A stretch of DNA of 34,004 nt from Nocardia araoensis NBRC 100135 (GTDB lineage: Bacteria; Actinomycetota; Actinomycetes; Mycobacteriales; Mycobacteriaceae), in contig NZ_BAFR01000009.1 of assembly GCF_000308435.1 (NCBI RefSeq), positions 1-34,004 on the forward strand, given 5' to 3'. Made by a program: the position numbers and the translations under genes. Shown here piece after piece: positions 1 to 8,283 of this stretch. The first letter of the stretch is position 1. Each line of letters starts with the position of its first letter. Under the pieces are notes generated by a model that worked only from the letters and a program-made list of their open reading frames with translations, had not been told where the DNA came from and searched no databases.

Positions 1-888
1 TCGCGGCCGGGCTGGTTCCGGTGGCGCACGGCTGCGACGGCGTTGGGGGCGGTGCGGGTCGCGGCCGCGTGCTGTGGGATCTTCGGGATCAAGCCGGGGC
101 AGCACATGGTCCCCGGTGCCGGCCCGTGGTCGGGTCTGGTCGAACACGGTGTCCTGGCGACGAGTGTGGACGACGCCGCGCTGGCGCTGTCGGTCCTGGC
201 GGCGCGGCCGGACCTAGCCGAGGTGGATCCACCCGGCCGACTACGCATCGGACTGGCGGTGGATCCACCTTCTCGCCTGCTGCGCGTCGACCGGCACTGG
301 ACGGCCGCGGCCCGCAGAGCGGCCTCGGTGGCCGCGGCGGCGGGCCATTCGGTGGAACCGACCGCGCTACCGTACGGAAACGCGCTGCTCGCGGCCTCGC
401 TACGCTGGCTGGCCCTCGGCGCCCGCGATGTCCCAGCGCTATCCGAGCCCGGCAGGCTATCCCGGAGAGCCCGGCACCGCCTGGCTCTGGGCCGGACGGT
501 GCATCGGTTGCGGCTCGCGCGTCCCGCCCACATCGACCGGGTGGAGGCGCGACTACTGGAGTTCTTCGAGCGTTACGACGTGGTGATCACTCCCACTCTC
601 GCCGCCCCGCCGCCGATGGCGCGGGCCTGGCACTTCCGCAATCGGCCTGCCACGCTGCTCAGCAGCGCGCGGTTCGCCCCCTTCACTCCGCTGTGGAATC
701 TGGTCGGCTGGCCCGCCGCCTCCATCCCAATGGGCGTCGACCGGCTGTCGGGTACGCCGGTGGCCGCTCAGCTCGCCGGACCACCCGGCAGCGAATCCAC
801 CCTGCTGCGACTGGCCGCGCAATTGGAGGCCCGCCGTCCGTGGCAGCGCACCGCCGCCGAGGCACCGCCGGGCCGGGTCAGACGCTGA
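1..888 (+). pseudogene. Amidase-signature family protein, 3' part, frameshifted and lacking the nucleophile serine
   Basis: Only the C-terminal part lies in the window; the 5' end is cut off. Bases 3-47 read AAGLVPVAHGCDGVG in frame 3, and from base 49 frame 1 reads AVRVAAACCGIFGIKPG on to the stop at 886-888. Joined, they match the end of the amidase signature (D-x-G-G-S-I-R-x-P-A then CG-xxG-x-KP). The two frames meet in a run of five G at 45-49, where four would keep the frame open. The position of the catalytic Ser in the usual GGSIR is Ala (codon 49-51). The rest has the normal family C-terminus, including VVITPTLAAPPP and WNLVGWPAASIP. Amidases of this family hydrolyse amides with a Ser-cisSer-Lys triad. 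Two independent defects suggest a decayed gene, though a sequencing error in the G run could explain the frameshift. It converges on and overlaps the LysR gene by 11 bp. Confidence 0.75.
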
Positions 889-1765
889 CCGGCGACTGCT
901 GCGCGGCGAACCCGCCTTCGACGGCCCGCCCGGCGAACTCGAGGATGGTCGGCCGGTTGTCGTCGGCCCGCCACGCTACGGCGAGCTCGCAAGGCGCGAG
1001 CCCCGACACGGGGCGCGCGGTCAACCCGGGCCAGCGGTACATCGGCACGTTGTTCTCGGCGAGCAGGCACACGCCCAAGCCGAGACTCACCGCTTCCAGC
1101 TTGTCCTCGGCGGTCGCGGCTTCGGCGCCGATCTTCGGCGGACGGCCGCCGCGTCCGTCGTTGCCGAGCCAGAAATCGCGCACCGCACCGGCTTCGGTGG
1201 GCAGCGCGACGAACGGTTCGTCGAGCAGATCGGCGAATTCGATGGTCTCCGAAATCGCCAGCGGGTGGTTCTCCGGAAGCAGCACCCAGCGCGGCTCGGT
1301 GCGCAGCACCTGCCACCGGTAGCGGCTCTGGTCCGGCAGCGGCAGCCAGACCAGCGCGAGATCGGCCTGACGCCCCGCGAGCCCGCTGGAGGGATCGGTC
1401 CAGGAGGCCGCGTGCAGTGCGAGACGATGTCCGCTCGCACTCTCCAGATCGCTGAGCAGACCGCGGCCCAGGGTGGATTGGATGCCCACGCGCAGCACCT
1501 CGCCCGCCTCTTGCAGCGAGACGTTGGTGACCTCCCACAGCTCCAGGATCTTGCGGGCGCCTTCGAGCAGCTCCTTGCCCGCGACGGTCAGCGCGACACT
1601 GCGCTGGTTGCGGTCGAAAAGGACCACGTCGAGCTGACGTTCCAGCTGACGGATCTGACGCGACAGGGTGGGTTGAGCGATGTGCAGCCGCTGAGCGGCG
1701 TTGGTGAAATGCAGTTCCTCAGCGACGGCGACGAAATACCGCAGGTCGCGCAAATGCGGGTCCAT
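878..1765 (-). CDS. LysR-family transcriptional regulator
   Basis: This 295-residue protein has the full LysR layout. An N-terminal winged helix (about residues 5-65, with LRYFVAVAEELHFTNAAQRL and QPTLSRQIRQLE) is followed by a linker helix and an effector-binding domain (about 90-290, starting VLRVGIQSTLG). Length is normal for the family. The ATG at 1763-1765 has a good ribosome binding site (AAGGGG a few bases upstream on the minus strand). LysR proteins usually control a divergent neighbour, but the next gene upstream points the same way, so the target cannot be assigned. The 3' end overlaps the amidase remnant by 11 bp, tail to tail. The family call is firm; ligand and regulon are unknown. 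Confidence 0.93.
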   Translation of the reverse strand: MDPHLRDLRYFVAVAEELHFTNAAQRLHIAQPTLSRQIRQLERQLDVVLFDRNQRSVALTVAGKELLEGARKILELWEVTNVSLQEAGEVLRVGIQSTLGRGLLSDLESASGHRLALHAASWTDPSSGLAGRQADLALVWLPLPDQSRYRWQVLRTEPRWVLLPENHPLAISETIEFADLLDEPFVALPTEAGAVRDFWLGNDGRGGRPPKIGAEAATAEDKLEAVSLGLGVCLLAENNVPMYRWPGLTARPVSGLAPCELAVAWRADDNRPTILEFAGRAVEGGFAAQQSPVSV

Positions 1766-2138
1766 AGCCCCTTGCTATCAGAATCGGTCCGGAATTTCCA
1801 GCCTTATCAGGCCGAAAAGTTCGGATACGGGTGCCGAAACAGTCGGCAGGTTTGTTAGAGACAGCATATTGCCTGCGATGGTGCTGCGCACCAGGCGGTT
1901 GGCGAATTCTCGGCATGCTCTGGCCATCTACCATCTCGTTCCCCGACCTGGGCGCTTGACCAGCATGAATGAGGGTGGATCGGAAGTGTTTGTGGCGGAT
2001 TGTGGACACCTTGTGGCCATCGAGTGCTCGGCTGGGAATTTGCCCACGACCGGCGGCGGGGCGCGAGCGGCCGCTGACGTGATTTTCCTCACAACACCGG
2101 TTCGAGTGTGTCGCTCCTGATGTGCCCGCGAACACAGG
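1766..2138. other. Intergenic region upstream of the LysR gene
   Basis: About 370 bp without a convincing gene. The open frames here have no ribosome binding site, no recognisable domain and the composition of antisense or noncoding reading. The segment must hold the promoter of the LysR gene. It includes the 9-bp palindrome GGAATTTCC at 1791-1799, 26 bp upstream of the start codon, and two CTGATA copies on the minus strand flanking it (around 1776-1812). No clear -10/-35 pair was seen. Confidence 0.5.
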
Positions 2139-2177
2139 GAGGCGCCGCGGCCGAGACGAACCCGGCCGCGGCGCCTC
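2139..2177 (-). terminator. Strong GC hairpin behind the SDR gene
   Basis: A perfect 15-bp inverted repeat (2139-2153 with 2163-2177, core GGCGCCGCGGCCG) with a 9-base loop begins 16 bases after the SDR stop codon. There is no U-tract on either strand, which is common for actinobacterial terminators. It most likely ends the aldehyde dehydrogenase-SDR transcript. Confidence 0.7.
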
Positions 2178-2193
2178 GTTTGCCGCGTCGCGC

Positions 2194-3027
2194 TCACGCG
2201 CCGCGAGCGCGCTCCTCGTAGGCCTTGCGCTTCTCGGCGTCGACGTCGTCGAGGAAGGCGCGGCCGGACCCGAGCGCCCGGCCGATGCCGTTCCCGAGCG
2301 CTTCCGGCAGCAGACCGACGAACTGGGAGATGAACCCGGCCACCGCGGTCACCCTGACCTTCGACTTCGGCGCGACGATCAGCTTCGCGACGGCGTCGGC
2401 GATCTCTTCCGGCTCGGCGGCGCGTAGCAGCCTGGGCGCGGTGACACCGGATCCGAGTTCGGTGTTGGTCAGCGTGGGCAGCACCGAGGAGAACCGCACA
2501 CCGGTGCCGCGGTACTCCTCCCGCAGCGTGTCGGTGAAGCCGAGCACCGCGTGCTTGCTGGCGTTGTAGGTGGCCAGGCCCGGGATGTGGGTCTCGCCCG
2601 CCAGCGAGGCGATGTTGATGATGTGCCCGCTGCCGCGCGGCAGCATCCGGCGCAGCGCCAGCTTGGAGCCGAGGATCACGCCGTAGACGTTGATGTCCAG
2701 GATCCTGCGGGTCAGCGGATCCGGCTCATCGACCAGCTTGCCGGTCGGCATGATGCCCGCGTTGTTGATCAGCACGTCGATCGGGCCGAGCGTGCGCTCC
2801 ACCTCGTCGAGGAATCCGTCGAACGAGTCGTGATCGGTCACGTCGAGCTTGCCGTAGAGCTCGAAGCCGCGTGCCGTGCCCGACTCCTTGACCGTGGTCT
2901 CGTCGATGTCGCCGATCGCGAGCTGCGCCCCGAGGGCCTGCAGCGTGGTCGCGGTGGCGAGCCCGATGCCGCGGGCCCCACCGGTGATGACGACGACCTT
3001 GCCGCGGATCTGCTCGGCCGCGGTCAC
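2194..3027 (-). CDS. Short-chain dehydrogenase/reductase (classical SDR)
   Basis: This is a 277-residue NAD(P)-dependent oxidoreductase of the classical SDR family. Visible motifs are the cofactor loop TGGARGIG (15-22), NNAG (88-91), Asn113, and the catalytic Ser141, Tyr154 and Lys158 (YNASK). Asp39 after the second strand (AIGDID) suggests NAD preference, which is inference. The C-terminal part beyond residue 220 is longer than in a minimal SDR and rather hydrophobic. The GTG start overlaps the stop of the upstream aldehyde dehydrogenase by 4 bp (GTGA), so the two are translationally coupled. The pair probably oxidises an alcohol to an aldehyde and then an acid. The substrate cannot be read from sequence. 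Confidence 0.93.
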   Translation of the reverse strand: MTAAEQIRGKVVVITGGARGIGLATATTLQALGAQLAIGDIDETTVKESGTARGFELYGKLDVTDHDSFDGFLDEVERTLGPIDVLINNAGIMPTGKLVDEPDPLTRRILDINVYGVILGSKLALRRMLPRGSGHIINIASLAGETHIPGLATYNASKHAVLGFTDTLREEYRGTGVRFSSVLPTLTNTELGSGVTAPRLLRAAEPEEIADAVAKLIVAPKSKVRVTAVAGFISQFVGLLPEALGNGIGRALGSGRAFLDDVDAEKRKAYEERARGA

Positions 3028-4628
3028 TTGTCGTCCCCCTTCAGCTTCAGCAGGGCCGGAAGGTCGAGGCGGCGCAGGCCCCTTGCGCCCGCCGCCCGCA
3101 TGGCGCCGAGCGCGAACAGCAGCTTCGGCATCGAGTACGGATACCAGAACAGTTCCTTCTTCTGGGTCGGCAGGATCGGCGTGGTGATCGCCTGTTGGCG
3201 GCAGTACTTGCGCACGCCGTTCGCACCGCCCCAGCGGGCGCCGACGCCGGAAAGCCCCCAGCCGCCCATGGGCAACGCGTAGCTGAACAGGTTGGCGAAG
3301 ACGTCGTTGATGTTGACCGCGCCCGCGTTCAGCTGCCGGGCGACCCGCTCGCCCCGCTCTTTGTCACGGGTCCACACCGAGGCGGAGAGGCCGTAGACGG
3401 AGTCGTTGGCCAGCCGGATCGCCTCGGACTCGTCGGCGACCTTCATCACCGGCAGCGTCGGACCGAAGGTCTCCTCGGTGACACAGGACATGGTGTGGTC
3501 GACGTCGACAAGCACGGTCGGCTCGAAAGCGGTGCCGAATCCGGCCCGCTTGCCACCGGTGAGCACCTTGGCGCCCGCCGCGACGGCCTCGTCGACGTGG
3601 CGCTGCACGATGGCCACCTGGTTCTCGTTGGCCAGCGCCCCCACGTCGTGTTTCGACTCCCGCCCGTCGAGACCTTGACGCAGCGCCTCGACGTTCGCGG
3701 TGAGCTTGGCGACGAACTCGTCGTACACCGGCGCTTCGACGTACACCCGCTCCACCGAGATGCAGACCTGGCCGGAGTTGAACATGCCGCCGAAGGCGAT
3801 GCCGTGCGCGGCACGATCCAGATCGGCGTCGGCCAGGACGATCGCCGGGTCCTTGCCGCCGAGTTCCAGGCTGTAGGGCACCATCCGCTCCACGCACGCG
3901 GCGGCGATCTTGCGGCCGGTCGCGGTGGAGCCGGTGAACTGGATGTAGTCGGCGTTGCCGACCACGGCCGCTCCGGTCGCGCCCGCCCCGGTGACCACCG
4001 CGAAGACCGGCGGCGCGCCGATCTCGGCCCAGCCTTCGGCCAGTTCGATCGCCGAGAGCGGGGTCACCTCGGATGGCTTGAGGATGACGGCCGCTCCGGC
4101 GGCCAGCGCGGGGAACACGTCCATCACCGGCATGGCCAGCGGGAAGTTCCACGGCGTGATGACGCCGACCACCGGATAGGGCCGGTAGACCGTGGTCAGT
4201 CGCTTGACCCGGGCCAGCGGGCTGTGCGGCGACGGGTGGTCGTCGGCGAGGAATTTGGCTGCGCGGCGGGCGTAGTAGCCGATCAGATCGGTCGCGAAAC
4301 CCGGATCGATCAGGGCGTCCACCCGGGGCTTCGCGGTCTCCGACTGCAGCACGGTGGCCAGGCGGTCGGTGTTGTCGATCAACCAGTCCTGGAACTTCAG
4401 CAGCCAGGCCTTGCGTCCCTCGGGGCCGATCGCCTCCCACTCCGGCTGGTACAGCCGCAGTTCGCGGACCTTGGCCGCGACCGCGTCCGCGGTCTCGTCC
4501 GGCACCGTGCCGACGACCTCGCCCGTGCCGGGATTGCGCACCTCGATGACGGCGGGGCCGTCGGTCTTCGCGGTCGTTTCGCGTGCCTGCGCCTTCTCGT
4601 TCGCCGGCGCTGGTTCGGTGTTGGTCAC
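3024..4628 (-). CDS. NAD(P)-dependent aldehyde dehydrogenase (succinate-semialdehyde dehydrogenase-like)
   Basis: This 534-residue protein belongs to the ALDH superfamily and oxidises an aldehyde to a carboxylic acid. The key residues are Asn161 (PWNFPL), Lys184 (KPSE), the general base Glu255 (LELGGK) and catalytic Cys289 (GQVCIS). It resembles the mycobacterial GabD2-type group (succinic semialdehyde dehydrogenase) in layout, but has an extra charged N-terminus of about 25 residues and a C-terminal tail after residue 490 (KELFWYPYS and following) that may lie on a membrane. The GTG start at 4628 is supported by GGGAG eight bases upstream. It is the first gene of an operon with the SDR and is divergent from the PucR-type regulator, which is its most likely controller. 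Confidence 0.93.
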   Translation of the reverse strand: MTNTEPAPANEKAQARETTAKTDGPAVIEVRNPGTGEVVGTVPDETADAVAAKVRELRLYQPEWEAIGPEGRKAWLLKFQDWLIDNTDRLATVLQSETAKPRVDALIDPGFATDLIGYYARRAAKFLADDHPSPHSPLARVKRLTTVYRPYPVVGVITPWNFPLAMPVMDVFPALAAGAAVILKPSEVTPLSAIELAEGWAEIGAPPVFAVVTGAGATGAAVVGNADYIQFTGSTATGRKIAAACVERMVPYSLELGGKDPAIVLADADLDRAAHGIAFGGMFNSGQVCISVERVYVEAPVYDEFVAKLTANVEALRQGLDGRESKHDVGALANENQVAIVQRHVDEAVAAGAKVLTGGKRAGFGTAFEPTVLVDVDHTMSCVTEETFGPTLPVMKVADESEAIRLANDSVYGLSASVWTRDKERGERVARQLNAGAVNINDVFANLFSYALPMGGWGLSGVGARWGGANGVRKYCRQQAITTPILPTQKKELFWYPYSMPKLLFALGAMRAAGARGLRRLDLPALLKLKGDDK

Positions 4629-4727
4629 TGCTGTTCTCCCACTGACGTTGTGTTGAACCGCGGTCTGCTGACTGCTGTGAGGCAGGCCACTGAACTATGA
4701 TCGTGACACAATCCGGAGAGACTTTCT

Positions 4728-4764
4728 TGGCCCGAATTGTCAAGGAAACCGGGCCATTTTGTTT
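4728..4764 (+). promoter_or_regulatory. Inverted repeat with T-rich tail in the ALDH/PucR divergent region
   Basis: TGGCCCG (4728-4734) is repeated inverted at 4750-4756 (CGGGCCA) with a 15-base spacer, and is followed on the plus strand by ATTTTGTTT. It lies between the ALDH start (4628) and the preferred PucR start (4814). It could be an operator for the PucR-family protein, or an attenuator hairpin in its leader. An ATG at 4697 in frame with the regulator would place the repeat inside coding sequence, but has no good ribosome binding site. Confidence 0.45.
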
Positions 4765-4813
4765 CAGCGAGACAAATAATGGTTCTGTGTTCGCCGAGCC
4801 TGAGGAGAGGGCG

Positions 4814-6127
4814 ATGACCGCTGGGCCTTCGCCGGGCGGCGCGGCCCGGCCGAGCCCGGCTCCCGACGAAGTGCGCGACTGGCTCGCCGAGTACGTCTAC
4901 GAGACGACACGCGCGGAAGTGCTCGAGCGCATCGTCACCCGGCTCGACGACGTGATCATCGCGCGCATCCCCGAACTCGCCGATCGCGATATGCGCCGCG
5001 ACCTCGCGGCCAGCACCAGGGCGCACGCCAGGATCGTGCTCAGCCGCCTGGCCAGCGACACCTTCGAGTTCTCGCTGCCGGAGGAAGCGCACGCGTTCGC
5101 GCGCAGCGTTGCCAGGCGCGGCTTCGAGCTGCGGTTGCTGCTGCGGGTCTATCACGTGGGCATGGAGGCGGTGCTGGACTACATGACCGAGGTCGTCGAG
5201 CAGCGGCGGGCCACGCCGGAGTTGGAACGCATGGTGCTGCTGCGACTGTTCGAGCGGGCGACCAAGTGGATCAGCACCTCGGTCGAATTGCTCACCGACA
5301 CCTACATGGAGGAGCGTGAGCAGGTGCTGCGCGCCGCGCTCAATCGGCGTGCCGAGACCGTCCGCGCGCTGCTGGAGGGCGACGACGTGGACATCGATCA
5401 AGCGTCGGTGCGGCTCGGATACCGGCTCTCCCAGCAGCACCTGGCCTTCGTGCTGTGGACCGACGAGCCGACCGGCGAGCCCGCCGGAGGGGACGCGGAG
5501 GCGACCGGACTGCTGGATCGGGTCGCGGCGCGGCTGGCCGCGGCTCTGGGCAGCGCGCGGGTGCTCACCGTTCCCTCCGGGGCCAGCGCGATGTGGGCGT
5601 GGGCCGGTTCGGACGACGGGGAACACGGCGCCGAACTCGCGGTGCCGGGAGAAGTGGAGCGGCTGGCCGCGGCGCAGATCGAGGCGCCGGTGCGGGTGGC
5701 GTTCGGCGTGCCCGCCGCAGGGATCGCCGGTTTTCGTCGCAGTCATCGCGAGGCGGTCGCCGCGCGGCAGGTCGCCGAGCGAGCACCCGCGGGCGGACGG
5801 CGGGTCACCGGATATCGAACGGTCGAGATCGCCTACCTGGCCGGTGCGGACGAAGCGGCCATGCGAGGGCTGGTCGAGCGGGAACTGGGCGCGCTGGCGT
5901 CCAGGGACGCGCATGCCGCTCGGCTGCGCGAGACGCTACACGCCTATCTGCGCAACCAGCGCAGCCCGGAGGCCACGGCGAAGGTGCTCGGAGTACACAA
6001 GAACACGGTCCGCTACCGCGTGCAGCGGATCGAACAGCTGTTGGGATATCCGATCGAAGAGCGCGGGCTGCCGTTGGAGATCGCGCTGGTGTGCGTCGCC
6101 GTCTACGGCGCCGACGCACTGCCCTGA
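4814..6127 (+). CDS. PucR/CdaR-type transcriptional regulator
   Basis: This is a 437-residue regulator. The N-terminal helical domain (about 20-180) resembles the RsbRD-like segment found in many actinobacterial PucR proteins, and a middle GGDEF-like fold spans roughly 195-330. The C-terminal PucR-type helix-turn-helix is clear: LRETLHAYLRNQ, then PEATAKVLGVHKNTVRYR, then RIEQLLG. I chose the ATG at 4814 because GGAGAGG lies just upstream. A longer frame reaches ATG 4697, giving 39 more residues, but that part looks unlike protein. PucR regulators often activate catabolic genes next to them, so the divergent ALDH-SDR operon is the likely target. It converges on the DUF2277 gene with a 9-bp gap. 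Confidence 0.9.
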   Translation: MTAGPSPGGAARPSPAPDEVRDWLAEYVYETTRAEVLERIVTRLDDVIIARIPELADRDMRRDLAASTRAHARIVLSRLASDTFEFSLPEEAHAFARSVARRGFELRLLLRVYHVGMEAVLDYMTEVVEQRRATPELERMVLLRLFERATKWISTSVELLTDTYMEEREQVLRAALNRRAETVRALLEGDDVDIDQASVRLGYRLSQQHLAFVLWTDEPTGEPAGGDAEATGLLDRVAARLAAALGSARVLTVPSGASAMWAWAGSDDGEHGAELAVPGEVERLAAAQIEAPVRVAFGVPAAGIAGFRRSHREAVAARQVAERAPAGGRRVTGYRTVEIAYLAGADEAAMRGLVERELGALASRDAHAARLRETLHAYLRNQRSPEATAKVLGVHKNTVRYRVQRIEQLLGYPIEERGLPLEIALVCVAVYGADALP

Positions 6128-6136
6128 CCGGCCCGC

Positions 6137-6400
6137 CTATTCTCCCGCGGCCTCACGAGCGGCGATGCGGCGCAGCGGTGGCTCGGTCGTCGGCGCCACC
6201 CTGCGGTCGGGTAACTCGGCGAGCAAGGTGGTGGTCGCCTTTGCGATGGCCGCGACGGCCTTGTCGACGGCCGGTTTGGTGGTCGAGCTCAGGCCGGACA
6301 CGCCACCGACCTTGCGCACGTACTGCAGTGCGGCGGCATAGATCTCCTGCTCGGTTGCGGCAGGTTCCAGACCACGCAGGACGGTGATGTTTCTACACAT
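6137..6400 (-). CDS. DUF2277 family small protein
   Basis: This 87-residue protein starts MCRNITVLRGLEPAATEQEI and continues with AALQYVRKVGG, the pattern of the DUF2277 family, whose function is unknown. A conserved Cys sits at position 2. The C-terminal 20 residues (after LLAELPDRR) are an unconserved tail. No Shine-Dalgarno sequence precedes the ATG; instead TAGTGT lies six bases before it, so the mRNA is probably leaderless. It stands alone, convergent with the PucR-type gene and divergent from the DUF1266 gene. Confidence 0.85.
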   Translation of the reverse strand: MCRNITVLRGLEPAATEQEIYAAALQYVRKVGGVSGLSSTTKPAVDKAVAAIAKATTTLLAELPDRRVAPTTEPPLRRIAAREAAGE

Positions 6401-6406
6401 GCGAGC

Positions 6407-6412
6407 ACACTA
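6407..6412 (-). promoter_or_regulatory. Leaderless -10 element of the DUF2277 gene
   Basis: On the minus strand TAGTGT fits the actinobacterial -10 consensus TANNNT. Exactly six bases separate it from the ATG, which places the transcription start on the A of the start codon. No strong -35 is seen. Confidence 0.55.
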
Positions 6413-6525
6413 GCCCCAGATCACGACATGCGTCAGGGCAAGGAGCAACCGAGGCCGAAATCGGTTCTTCGCCCATCCGTGAATACTCGAGCGTCCGCCG
6501 TACGGGATGGGGAACAATCGGTGGC

Positions 6526-7359
6526 ATGTCTGCGCGCGGTGTACCCACCTTGACGACCTTTCCGTACGCGGAGCTGGACGAGCGGGAGGAAGACCATTGG
6601 TCCGGCGCCGCGGTATCCGACGACGAACTGCGAGCGCTGGCCCTCGGGGCCTTCTATTCGGCGCGCTGGGATGCCTTCCACGACGCGCTGCTGCTCGGCC
6701 CGGAACGCGCGCATCCGCTGGGTGACCGCCGCGAGCTGGCCATCGACACGCTCACCGGAGCGTGGGGCATCACCGACGGCACCGAGGCGCAGGCGTCGAT
6801 GGAGCAGTTGCTCGACGGCATGCACGCGCCGCTGTACGCGCTGGTGCACCCGCTGGTGACGGCGTCGATCAACGCCAGCGAGCGCGATCGTTTCGGTGAG
6901 CGTGCCGACCGGCACCGCGCGTTCCTGCGGCAGGTCGGCGCGTTTCGCGGGATGGACAATCCCGAGGCGCTGGTGCGCGACTACGACATCTGGTCGCAGG
7001 CGATCAAGATCGGCTTCACCGACCATCTGGCCCGGCCGCTGCCCAGCGACATCCACGCCTGGGATCTGGCCAGGGTGGTCGCGGTGGCCAGGATGGCCTA
7101 CACGGCCGGATACCTCGACGCCGACCTCGCCTGGAGCTATCTGGCGCGCGCCCTGCCGCTGGCCCAGAGCAAGTACCGCAACTGGCGCCAGTTCGGCGAC
7201 GCCTACCTCACCGGCTGGACCTACTGGCAGGCCTGCGAGGACTTGGCCGAGCTGAAGAACGGCGGCGTCGACCGCCGCAAGGAGTTGCTGCGGCTGTGGC
7301 TGCGCCCCACCAGCCCGTGGCGGCGGGTCGCGCTGAACTCAGCTCCCGTCGGGGAGTGA
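6526..7359 (+). CDS. DUF1266 domain protein
   Basis: This 277-residue soluble protein has a C-terminal half matching the DUF1266 family. Typical features are AWDLARVVAVARMAYTAGYL, LAWSYL and the late motif YRNWRQFGDAYLTGWTYW. Family members are found scattered in bacteria and their biochemical role is not known. The N-terminal part (about 1-150) is helical, with no recognisable motif, no signal peptide and no membrane segment. The start ATG has only a weak ribosome binding site. The gene ends inside the 3' end of the opposite gene, overlapping it by 21 bp. Confidence 0.78.
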   Translation: MSARGVPTLTTFPYAELDEREEDHWSGAAVSDDELRALALGAFYSARWDAFHDALLLGPERAHPLGDRRELAIDTLTGAWGITDGTEAQASMEQLLDGMHAPLYALVHPLVTASINASERDRFGERADRHRAFLRQVGAFRGMDNPEALVRDYDIWSQAIKIGFTDHLARPLPSDIHAWDLARVVAVARMAYTAGYLDADLAWSYLARALPLAQSKYRNWRQFGDAYLTGWTYWQACEDLAELKNGGVDRRKELLRLWLRPTSPWRRVALNSAPVGE

Positions 7360-8283
7360 GCGCAGGATCCCACGGCCGTAACGCTGGAACTGCGCGTCGT
7401 CGACCATGCCGAGGGAGTGCCGCTCGACCAGCAGCTCCCATTCCGAATACAACTGCGCCACACCGGGATCCGCGGATCCCGCGGCGCCGTCGGCGGATTC
7501 GCGGCGCACCGCGAAGTTCACCGCGCAGATGACCCGGTCGGTGTCGGCGCGGTCGACGCCCGCGAAATGCAGCGTCCGGCTGCCGTCGTGCACCTCTATT
7601 CCGGTCGCGCCGCGCCCGGGACCGATCTCGCCGCGACCCGCGGTAGGCGTATCGGTGACGCGCGCCCACAACACCACGGGAATCGGGAGTTCGTACGCGT
7701 ACCGGCTGTCGCCGATGGCGACGAACAGCAGGCGCGTCGTCGTCGCGGCGAGCAGGCCGGAGCCGTTGCCCGCCGGCGGGTGCGCGACCGCGACGGCGGT
7801 CTCCAGGACATACTCGTCCGGCGTCACGTAACGATGCAGAGCCGCTATCGCCGGCTTCGCCTCGCGGCGCGGTGACATCCTGCGGGTCGCCCGTTCCACG
7901 TCCGCGCGGGTGGGACCGCCGCGGCCCCAGGTGGGGGTGGGCGGACGCAGGTCCGGCGCCGCCACGTCGATGCGCTGGGTGGCCAGGATGTGCGCGTTGA
8001 TGCGGTCGACGATCTCGGTGGCCGCGGGAACGTCGTGCTCGGCGATGATGACCGGAAGGGGGGTGCGGTCCGCGGGAACGCCGGTGAGCACGGGCGTCGG
8101 GTAGCGCAGATAGATCTCGATGACGACCGCGTCGTCCGCGCGCCGGTTCAGCCGGACCTTCAGCAGATCGGAGACCGGGACATCGAGCACGCGCTCGCCG
8201 TCGGATCCGGGTCGCAAGACGATCAACCTGCCGCGGCCGTGACGCAGTATCGCTGTTGGTGTCCGTAACTCGACTATGTCCAT
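7339..8283 (-). CDS. Uncharacterised protein with PH-like segment and SHOCT-like C-terminus
   Basis: This 314-residue protein has no name I can assign. The first 95 residues are beta-rich. A low-complexity Pro/Gly/Arg linker follows (about 110-140), then a segment at 145-250 with strands such as EYVLETAVAVA and LLAATTTRLLFVAI that read like a bacterial PH-like domain. The last 35 residues (EWELLVERHSLGMVDDAQFQRY) look like a SHOCT motif (short helical tail with a D/E-x-E/Q-F pattern). SHOCT tails often occur with PH-like domains in actinobacteria. No membrane helix is visible. AGGGGG lies only one base from the ATG, so the start is not firmly set. It overlaps the DUF1266 gene tail to tail. 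Confidence 0.65.
   Translation of the reverse strand: MDIVELRTPTAILRHGRGRLIVLRPGSDGERVLDVPVSDLLKVRLNRRADDAVVIEIYLRYPTPVLTGVPADRTPLPVIIAEHDVPAATEIVDRINAHILATQRIDVAAPDLRPPTPTWGRGGPTRADVERATRRMSPRREAKPAIAALHRYVTPDEYVLETAVAVAHPPAGNGSGLLAATTTRLLFVAIGDSRYAYELPIPVVLWARVTDTPTAGRGEIGPGRGATGIEVHDGSRTLHFAGVDRADTDRVICAVNFAVRRESADGAAGSADPGVAQLYSEWELLVERHSLGMVDDAQFQRYGRGILRSLPDGS

Noticed and set aside
4697..4813. N-terminal extension of the PucR-type regulator from ATG 4697
   Set aside because: No good ribosome binding site, unusual amino acids, and it would contain the palindrome; ATG 4814 has GGAGAGG.
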